From assembly GCF_964273065.1 (NCBI RefSeq), contig NZ_OZ186815.1:5704001-5768000 (forward strand): 64,000 nt of DNA, written 5' to 3'. This DNA is from Nocardiopsis dassonvillei_B. Lineage in GTDB: Bacteria; Actinomycetota; Actinomycetes; Streptosporangiales; Streptosporangiaceae. The number at the start of each line of letters is the position of its first letter. Positions within the stretch are counted from its first letter, which is position 1. The position numbers were made by a program, and so were the translations under genes. Below are positions 58,254-64,000 of the stretch, piece by piece. Below the pieces are notes generated by a model that was not told the origin of the DNA, did no database searches, and worked only from the letters and a program-made list of their open reading frames with translations.

Positions 58254-59528
58254 ATGTCCCGTCTCGACAGCAAGGCCGTGCTCCAGGGCCGCCGCTCCCG
58301 CCATTCGATGACCCTGATCCTGGGGATCACCGTCAGCCTCGTCTGCATGGCGGGCATGCTCGTCTACCTGTGGCTCCTGGCCCTGGCCGGCGGTGCGGCC
58401 GCGGGGATCGACGGCGCCACCGGGTTCGTCGTCGCGCTCGTCGCCGCGGTCATCCCGGCCGGAATCCTGGTTCCGCTCATCCTCATGCTCGACCGCCTGG
58501 AGCCCGAACCCGGCTGGGTGCTCTTCTTCGCGTTCGTGTGGGGCGCAGGCGTGGCCGTGGTGGCGGCGCTGCTGCTCAACAGCTGGGGGTTCGCGGCGAT
58601 CACCGTCCCGCTGTTCGGGCAGGAGGTCGGCGACTTCCTGGGCACCTCGGTGGTGGCGCCCCTGGTCGAGGAGAGCGCCAAGGGCCTGGTGCTGCTCATC
58701 CTGCTGTGGCGGCGCCGCAACGAGATCGACACGTTCACCGACGGTGTCGTCTACGCGGGCATGGTGGCGACCGGTTTCGCCTTCACCGAGAACATCCTGT
58801 ACTTCCTCAGCGCCTTCTTCGACGGGACCCTGGTCGCCACGTTCGCGATCCGCGGGATCGTCGCCCCGTTCGGGCACCCGCTCTACACGGCGATGATCGG
58901 CATCGGCGTCGCCTACGCGGCCATGCGGCCGGGGTTCCTGCGCGTGTTCGCCCCGGTCGTGGGCTGGGTGTTCGCGGTCCTGCTGCACGGCATGTGGAAC
59001 GCCTCCACCTACTTCGGCTGGACCGGGCTGGGCCTGGCCTACCTCGTGCTGTTCGTCGTGCTGGTGGGCGTCCTGCTGCTGGCCGCCCACGACCGCCGCG
59101 GCCAGGTGCGCGCGATCGCCCACCACCTGCCGCCCTACATCTCCACCGGGCTGGTCACCCCGGCCGACATCGCCATGCTCAGCACCCTCAAGGGGCGCCG
59201 CCAGGCCCGCGAGTGGGCGGCGCGCAACGCGGGCGCCAAGGGCCGCGAGGCGATGCGCGAGTACCAGCTCGCGGCGACCGAGCTGGCGCTACTGCACCAG
59301 AAGCTCGACAACGGGCTGCGCCGGGAGGACTGGAAGGTGCGCCGCGACGCGTTCCTGGCCCTGATGCACGTGTCCAGGGACGCGTTCCTGGGCCGCGTCC
59401 CCCAGCCGGTGGCCCCGGGCTGGGCGGAGCGGCCCACGGACTCGGGCTTCCTGCGCCGTGCGGACTTCGCGCACGTCATCGCCCAGGCGCGGGCTCAGCA
59501 GGAGTACTCTCCGCGGCACGGCCGGTGA
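58254..59528 (+). CDS. PrsW-family intramembrane metalloprotease
   Basis: The 424-residue protein has about nine membrane helices and the PrsW active-site motifs: APLVEESAKGLVLL (about 137-150, two Glu), GFAFTENILYF (about 174-184) with Glu/Asn, GHPLYTAMIG with a His near 206, and LLHGMWNAS near 244 with a further His. PrsW-type proteases cut anti-sigma factors or other membrane proteins. A cytoplasmic C-terminal tail of about 150 residues is predicted. ATG 58254 follows a CCTTGCCC-type weak leader. Confidence 0.85.
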   Translation: MSRLDSKAVLQGRRSRHSMTLILGITVSLVCMAGMLVYLWLLALAGGAAAGIDGATGFVVALVAAVIPAGILVPLILMLDRLEPEPGWVLFFAFVWGAGVAVVAALLLNSWGFAAITVPLFGQEVGDFLGTSVVAPLVEESAKGLVLLILLWRRRNEIDTFTDGVVYAGMVATGFAFTENILYFLSAFFDGTLVATFAIRGIVAPFGHPLYTAMIGIGVAYAAMRPGFLRVFAPVVGWVFAVLLHGMWNASTYFGWTGLGLAYLVLFVVLVGVLLLAAHDRRGQVRAIAHHLPPYISTGLVTPADIAMLSTLKGRRQAREWAARNAGAKGREAMREYQLAATELALLHQKLDNGLRREDWKVRRDAFLALMHVSRDAFLGRVPQPVAPGWAERPTDSGFLRRADFAHVIAQARAQQEYSPRHGR

Positions 59529-60582
59529 GGACGGGGTCCTCGCCGGCGGGGACCAGGCGGGTGGTGGCGAAGTACAGCCGGGAGATCGCGATCCAGGTCA
59601 GGGCCGAACCCAGCACGTGCAGGACGACCAGGCCCTCGGGCAGGGCCAGCGCGTACTGCACGTAGCCCACGACGCCCTGGCCGACCACCACGGCGACCAG
59701 CAGCAGCGAGCCGGTCCTGGCGGGGCGGCCCGCGCCGGTGCGGAACGCCAGCACGGCGGCCAGGACCGCGCAGGCCAGCGTGAGCCAGGCCAGGGCCGAG
59801 TGGAGCTTGGTGACGGTCTCCAGGGCGAAGCCCCAGCGCGGCGCGGCGGCGTCGCCGCCGTGCGGACCGGTGCCGGTGACCACGGTCCCGGCGACCAGCA
59901 GCAGGAAGCCGATGACGACCAGGGCGATGCTCAGGGTGTGCAGCATCGGGTTCACGCAGACCCGCGGGGTGCCCTGGGGTTCGCGGGAGCGCACGTACAG
60001 CGCCACCGTGATGAACACCATCACCATGGAGAGCAGGAAGTGGGCGGCCACGGAGGCGGGGTGCAGGTCGGTCCACACGGTGATGCCGCCGACCACGCCC
60101 TGGCCCAGAACGCCGAAGGGGATGATCGCGGCCAGGCGCACCAGGTCGCGTCGGCGGGGCCGGGCCCGCAGGAACGCCACGAACGTGATGACGGCCACCG
60201 CCAGCACGACGAAGGTCAGCGTCCGGTTGCCGAACTCGATGGCGGCGTTGAGGGCGGCGTGCCCGGTGTCGATGGGCACGAAGCTGTCGGGCGTGCACTT
60301 GGGCCACTCCGAGCAGCCCAGCCCCGAGGAGGTCACGCGCACGGTGGCGCCGGTGACGGCGATGCCCGCGTTGACGGCGATGTTGCCCAGCGACCACAGG
60401 CGCAGCGACCTGGGCGTGGGGTTCCAGATGGTGCGGGACAGCAGGACCAGGGCCAGCACACCGGCGGCCGCGACGGCGATCTGCCATCCCCACAGCGGGA
60501 CGCCGAGCAGGACGATGTCCTCCGCCGCGAGCTGGGGAGGGGTGATCGCGGCGGACGCCGCGGAGGCCGGGGAATCAGACAT
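59476..60582 (-). CDS. ctaA: Heme A synthase (COX15/CtaA)
   Basis: CtaA oxidises heme O to heme A in the membrane, downstream of CtaB. The 368-residue protein has eight membrane helices and conserved His residues in HPASVAAHFLLSM (about 195-207), TKLHSALAWL (about 277-286) and LVVLHVLGSALTW (about 335-347), plus the external Cys pair region GLGCSEWPKC. Its 3' end overlaps the convergent PrsW gene by 53 bp. Confidence 0.92.
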   Translation of the reverse strand: MSDSPASAASAAITPPQLAAEDIVLLGVPLWGWQIAVAAAGVLALVLLSRTIWNPTPRSLRLWSLGNIAVNAGIAVTGATVRVTSSGLGCSEWPKCTPDSFVPIDTGHAALNAAIEFGNRTLTFVVLAVAVITFVAFLRARPRRRDLVRLAAIIPFGVLGQGVVGGITVWTDLHPASVAAHFLLSMVMVFITVALYVRSREPQGTPRVCVNPMLHTLSIALVVIGFLLLVAGTVVTGTGPHGGDAAAPRWGFALETVTKLHSALAWLTLACAVLAAVLAFRTGAGRPARTGSLLLVAVVVGQGVVGYVQYALALPEGLVVLHVLGSALTWIAISRLYFATTRLVPAGEDPVLTGRAAESTPAEPAPGR

Positions 60583-60803
60583 ACGACAGAGCGTAGTACA
60601 CGGGTCCGGTGGTCGTGACGCGCCCCCGCCGACCGCCGCGACCTGCGTCGACGGGGGGCGTTCGAGGACGTCCGGGACGGGGGTGCGGCTCCGCCGTGTC
60701 CTGTTCCCGCGAGCCGGAACCGCGCCCGCCCGGTCCACCCTCGGGTCCCCCGAGGCCGCGCCCCCGGCCGGGCGCCGTTGCGCCCTGCCGGGGCGGTCCG
60801 CGT

Positions 60804-61706
60804 CTAGGAGGAGCGCTCCGAGCCGCCGGAGGAGGTGCGGGTCGACCCCGCGCTGGCCAGGATGACGCAGCCCACCGCCAGCCACTGCCAGACGGTGAGC
60901 AGTTCGCCGAGCAGGACCAGGCCGACCAGGGCCGCGGCGGCCGGCTGCAGGCTCATCAGCACCCCGAACACCCGCGGCGGCATCCGGCGCAGTGCGTTCA
61001 GCTCCAGCGTGTAGGGGACCACCGACGACAGCACGCCCACCGCGAGGCCGAACAGCAGCACCCGCCAGTCCAGCAGCGCGGCCCCGCCCTGGACGATGCC
61101 CGCCGGGGCCATGAGCAGGGCGCCCACCACACCGGCGATCGCCAGGCCCGAGGCGCCCTCGAACCGCTGTCCGGTGGCGGCGCTCAGCAGGATGTACCCG
61201 GCCCAGGACACCGCGGCCAGCACCGCGAACAGGATGCCGAGCGGGTCCAGGGACCCCGACTCCAGGCCCAGGGCCGCCACGCCCAGCCCGGCCAGGCCGG
61301 CCCACAGCAGGTCCACCCGGCGGCGCGAGCCCAGCACGGCGATGGCCAGGGGGCCCAGGTACTCGATGGTGACGGCGATGCCCAGGGGGATGCGGGCGAA
61401 CGCCTGGTAGATGAAGAAGTTCATCAGCGCCAGGGCCACGCCGTAGCCGACCACCACCAGCCAGTCGCCGCGCGTGTACGCCTTCCAGGCGGGGCGCACC
61501 ACCAGGCCGAGCAGCAGGGCGGCGGTCAGCAGCCGCAGCCAGACCACGGCCGCGGGCGGGAGCACGTCGAAGAGGTTCTTGGCGACCCCGGCACCGGTCT
61601 GCACCGAGACGATGCCGATGAGCACCAGCCACACGGGCGGTACCGCGTCCGCCGCGGTGCGCAGGGAGAACGGTGCCTTCGGTGTGGTCGGGATGCCCAT
61701 GGCCAT
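60804..61706 (-). CDS. EamA/RhtA-like drug/metabolite transporter
   Basis: A 300-residue protein with ten membrane helices in two EamA repeats. The second repeat includes SSVVPYTLELNALRRMPPRVFGVLMSLQPAAAALVGL, spanning residues about 222-258, typical of threonine/homoserine exporter RhtA relatives. It probably exports amino acids or related metabolites. It lies directly after the small membrane-protein gene with no intergenic base. The 60583-60803 gap toward ctaA has no gene. Confidence 0.87.
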   Translation of the reverse strand: MAMGIPTTPKAPFSLRTAADAVPPVWLVLIGIVSVQTGAGVAKNLFDVLPPAAVVWLRLLTAALLLGLVVRPAWKAYTRGDWLVVVGYGVALALMNFFIYQAFARIPLGIAVTIEYLGPLAIAVLGSRRRVDLLWAGLAGLGVAALGLESGSLDPLGILFAVLAAVSWAGYILLSAATGQRFEGASGLAIAGVVGALLMAPAGIVQGGAALLDWRVLLFGLAVGVLSSVVPYTLELNALRRMPPRVFGVLMSLQPAAAALVGLVLLGELLTVWQWLAVGCVILASAGSTRTSSGGSERSS

Positions 61707-62075
61707 TCATCCTACGTTTTGCGGCTCGCGCTCGGGCCGCCCGTCCCCCTCCGCGAGCCGGACGCCGCCCCGAACCGGTGCGGGGAAGAGCGCCGCCCAC
61801 AGCAGCAGGCCCCAGGCGGCCAGGGACACCGACGGCTGGAGCAGTGTCATCACCAGCCCGTACACCGTCCGCTCCGCCTGGTCGGTGATGGCCTGCGCCC
61901 CGATCCACAGGAAGGGGAGCGCCGCCGCCAGCAGGTTCACCGCCAGCGCGGCCCAGACCAGCCCGGAGCGGCCCGGCCGCCGCCACAGCAGCAGCGCCCC
62001 GCCGACCACGAGCAGGAACACGGGAGGGCCGAGCAGACGCACGGCCATGAACCAGGGCACTCCGATGGCTTCCAT
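61707..62075 (-). CDS. Small membrane protein upstream of the EamA gene
   Basis: The 122-residue product has three or four hydrophobic helices and a short hydrophilic tail (RLAEGDGRPEREPQ). Family not recognised. Its stop codon abuts the EamA start codon, so the two are translated from one transcript. Confidence 0.7.
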   Translation of the reverse strand: MEAIGVPWFMAVRLLGPPVFLLVVGGALLLWRRPGRSGLVWAALAVNLLAAALPFLWIGAQAITDQAERTVYGLVMTLLQPSVSLAAWGLLLWAALFPAPVRGGVRLAEGDGRPEREPQNVG

Positions 62076-62202
62076 GCGGGGACCCTATCGAGGGCGTCCG
62101 GTGTCCCCTGAATTCCAGGGGGAACGCGATCAAAAGGTACGAAACGGTATGGCATGCTTCCTGGGTGGACCGTACCCCGTAAGCCCCTGGAGCCCTGTTC
62201 CC

Positions 62203-62895
62203 ATGTCCCGATCCCGCCGCCGCGCCACCCCCCCAGCCGCAACGGAACGGTACATACCCCAGTGGCCCGTCCTCGCCGGCGCCGCCGCACTCGTGCTCGT
62301 CGCCGCCATCCTCGGCTACGTGGGCGGCGTGTTCACCACCAGCGGCGCCCGGGCCGACGAGAGCGTGGTCGCGGTCTCGGGCGTCCTGGTCCAGCCCGCG
62401 GCGCCGGAGGAGTCCCCCGACCCCTCGCCGGAGCCCTCACCGGAACCCGCCCACCCCGCCGGCATCGACCCCGGGACCGTCTACATCCTGCAGAACGTGC
62501 AGGGCGACCGCGTTCTGGACGTCGTCCAGGCCGCCACCCACAACGGCGCCGCGGTCCACCTGTGGGACCGCCACGACCAGGGCAACCAGCAGTGGCGGTT
62601 CGTCCCCGTGGAGGGCGGCTTCTACGCCGTCGAGAACGTGGGCAGCGGCAAGGTCCTGGAGGTCCCCACCGACGCCGCCGCGCCTCCCGCGGCCACCCTG
62701 CTCACCAGTACCGGGGCGAGCAACCAGCACTGGACCGTCGTGGACGTGGGCGGCGGCGTCGTTCGGCTGGTCAACCGGGCCACCGGGCAGGCCCTGGAGG
62801 GGCAGGGCGGCGCCCCCGACAACGGGACCGCCGTGGTCCAGGCCCCCGACGGCGGGCACGCCTTCCAGCAGTGGCGGCTCGTCCCCCTGGGCTGA
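62203..62895 (+). CDS. Membrane-anchored ricin-type lectin domain protein
   Basis: The 230-residue protein has an N-terminal basic tail, one membrane helix (about 25-48) and a Pro/Glu/Ser stalk (SPDPSPEPSPEPAHPAG, about 78-94). An extracellular RICIN (beta-trefoil) domain follows with three QxW-type repeats: NQQWRFV (about 129), NQHWTVV (about 175) and FQQWRLV (about 222). Such domains bind carbohydrate. It is a lone lectin domain tethered to the cell surface, without a catalytic domain. Confidence 0.85.
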   Translation: MSRSRRRATPPAATERYIPQWPVLAGAAALVLVAAILGYVGGVFTTSGARADESVVAVSGVLVQPAAPEESPDPSPEPSPEPAHPAGIDPGTVYILQNVQGDRVLDVVQAATHNGAAVHLWDRHDQGNQQWRFVPVEGGFYAVENVGSGKVLEVPTDAAAPPAATLLTSTGASNQHWTVVDVGGGVVRLVNRATGQALEGQGGAPDNGTAVVQAPDGGHAFQQWRLVPLG

Positions 62896-62912
62896 GCTCC
62901 GCCCGGCCGCGC

Positions 62913-63713
62913 TCAGGACAGCAGTTCGCGCACCGTCTTCCAGCAGGTCTCGTCGGCGGCGTTCAGCAGGCCCAGCGCGTCCCGGGCCTGGTCGGGCCGG
63001 TAGGGCGTCCCGTCCGGCCGCCGCGACACGCCGCCCGCCTCGGCCAGCAGCAGGGTGCCGGGGGCGTGGTCCCAGGGCAGGGTCCGGTGGAACAGCAGGA
63101 AGTCCTGCGCACCCTCGCACAGCAGCGGGTAGTCGAAGGCGGAGCAGTGCGACCCGGACCCCACCTCCGCGAACCGCGGCAGGGCCGCCTCCACGCGCCG
63201 CCGCGCCTCCGGGGCCAGGAAACGGGAGAGCACCGCGCCGCGCAGCCTGCCGGGGTCGGTCGGCGCCGGCTCCCGGCGCAGCCGCACCCCGTCGCGCCAG
63301 GCGCCCGACCCGCGCTCGGCGGAGTACACCCGGTCCTGCTCGGGCTGCACGATCCACGCCGCGACGGTCTCCCCGCCGCGCACCAGCGCCGCCATCACCC
63401 CGTACTCCCGGCGGCCCTCGACGAAGTTGCGGGTCCCGTCCAGCGGGTCCACCAGCCACGCCACCGGCTCGCTGCGCAGCGTCTCCACCAGTGCGGAATC
63501 GGAGGCCGCGGCCTCCTCGCCGACCACCGGGGCGTCCAGGAGCTCCCGCAGCCGGGCCGTGATGACCCGCTCGGCCTCCTGATCGACGACGGTGACCAGC
63601 TCGCCCGGGGTCTTCTCCATGACCTCGCCCTCGGACAGCGAACGGGCCCGGGGCAGGATCACCTCTCGGGCCACGTCGCGCAGGATTCCGGCCACCGCGT
63701 CCATGTCGATCAT
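62913..63713 (-). CDS. Inositol-monophosphatase-family phosphatase
   Basis: The 266-residue enzyme has the three family motifs: VGEEAA (about 63-68), WLVDPLDGTRNFVEG (about 85-99) with the metal-binding Asp residues, and WDHAPGTLLLAEAGG (about 209-223). The substrate could be myo-inositol phosphate, histidinol phosphate or fructose bisphosphate; sequence alone does not decide. ATG 63713 is preferred because AGGA lies 8 bases upstream, while ATG 63722 overlaps it. Confidence 0.85.
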   Translation of the reverse strand: MIDMDAVAGILRDVAREVILPRARSLSEGEVMEKTPGELVTVVDQEAERVITARLRELLDAPVVGEEAAASDSALVETLRSEPVAWLVDPLDGTRNFVEGRREYGVMAALVRGGETVAAWIVQPEQDRVYSAERGSGAWRDGVRLRREPAPTDPGRLRGAVLSRFLAPEARRRVEAALPRFAEVGSGSHCSAFDYPLLCEGAQDFLLFHRTLPWDHAPGTLLLAEAGGVSRRPDGTPYRPDQARDALGLLNAADETCWKTVRELLS

Positions 63714-63884
63714 GCACGCCATCCTAGGACCGGGCCCCGACGCGCCTGATACCCTGACCCCGTGTTCCACCCCCGTGCGTAGACCGGCACCGACGCCGCC
63801 GCGCCTCCCGCGCCGACGGCTCCTCCGGTGTCCGTGCACGTCCGCGGCGCCCGCGCGCCGCCGCCCCCTGAGGGAACACACCCC

Positions 63885-64000
63885 ATGCCATCGCCCCGCG
63901 GGGCCGACTCCTACCGTGCCGTCCTGCGCACGCCCGGAGCGGTCCGCTTCTTCGCGCCCGCCATGCTCGGGCGCCTGTCCTTCGGCCTGCTGGGCCTGGG
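63885..64000 (+). CDS. Start of an MFS transporter (truncated by window end)
   Basis: From ATG 63885, with a GAGGGA purine tract upstream, 38 codons read SYRAVLRTPGAVRFFAPAMLGRLSFGLLG, spanning residues 9-37. This is typical of the first helix of major facilitator transporters in actinomycetes. The rest lies outside the window. Confidence 0.65.
   Translation, partial: MPSPRGADSYRAVLRTPGAVRFFAPAMLGRLSFGLLGL

Noticed and set aside
1..64000. tRNA, rRNA, integrase or full insertion sequence
   Set aside because: None was seen on reading both strands; only the short MITE-like element has transposon-like ends.

Overview
The window is GC-rich (well over 70% by eye, with strong G/C preference at third codon positions) and uses many GTG starts with GTGA or ATGA gene overlaps. 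It carries rbpA, opcA and a large set of family genes typical of high-GC Actinobacteria. The gene set and order fit a filamentous actinomycete of the Nocardiopsis/Streptomyces kind. This is an inference from gene content; no rRNA or tRNA gene is present to place it better.

Layout. 1-2 kb: end of a conserved housekeeping block (secG, rbpA), small hypothetical genes and a membrane protein. 2.0-2.2 kb: a MITE-like element lying exactly between two convergent stop codons. 2.2-10.1 kb: a histidine-utilisation locus made of an IclR-type regulator and hutH-hutU-M20 amidohydrolase-hutF-hutI, which should degrade histidine to glutamate through formimidoylglutamate and formylglutamate. 10.4-16.3 kb: an ACT-GNAT fusion, a DUF485/sodium:solute symporter pair behind a strongly structured leader, and several hypotheticals. 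16.3-31.3 kb: a type III CRISPR effector locus, most like subtype III-D. It has cas6, an HD-less cas10 with an AGDD cyclase motif, two RAMP genes that look like a split csx10, a Cas7-Cas7 fusion, a Csx19-like gene and a TIGR03986-like RAMP, then two genes of unknown function and a protein with two CARF domains around a PD-(D/E)XK nuclease. A small gene encoding five copies of a His/Pro-rich 17-residue repeat runs antisense between cas6 and cas10. No CRISPR array and no cas1/cas2 are in the window. 31-36 kb: poorly coding sequence, a receptor Ser/Thr kinase with a decayed copy of its own sensor tail behind it, and an AraC regulator divergent from a small membrane protein.

36.2-44.5 kb: the conserved pentose-phosphate and heme block pgl-opcA-zwf, tal, tkt (minus strand) and ctaB (plus strand). 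45.2-57.7 kb: a large operon of DUF4132, a 1643-residue protein, a MoxR-type AAA+ ATPase, a DUF5682-VWA fusion and a SWIM zinc-finger protein. It resembles the Escherichia coli yehI/yehL-M-P-Q group but with a fused VWA protein and an extra giant subunit. 58-64 kb: a PrsW-like membrane protease, heme A synthase ctaA, an EamA transporter, a ricin-type lectin, an inositol-monophosphatase-family enzyme and the start of an MFS transporter.

How the parts work together. The housekeeping skeleton (secG/rbpA, pgl-opcA-zwf-tal-tkt-ctaB, ctaA) is interrupted by two accessory stretches: hut plus CRISPR plus kinase between rbpA and pgl, and the MoxR-VWA-SWIM operon between ctaB and ctaA. In the CRISPR locus, a Cas10 with cyclase residues beside a CARF nuclease suggests cyclic-oligoadenylate signalling that switches on an accessory nuclease. 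The absence of an HD domain from Cas10 suggests the defence relies on RNA cleavage plus this signal rather than on Cas10 DNase activity.
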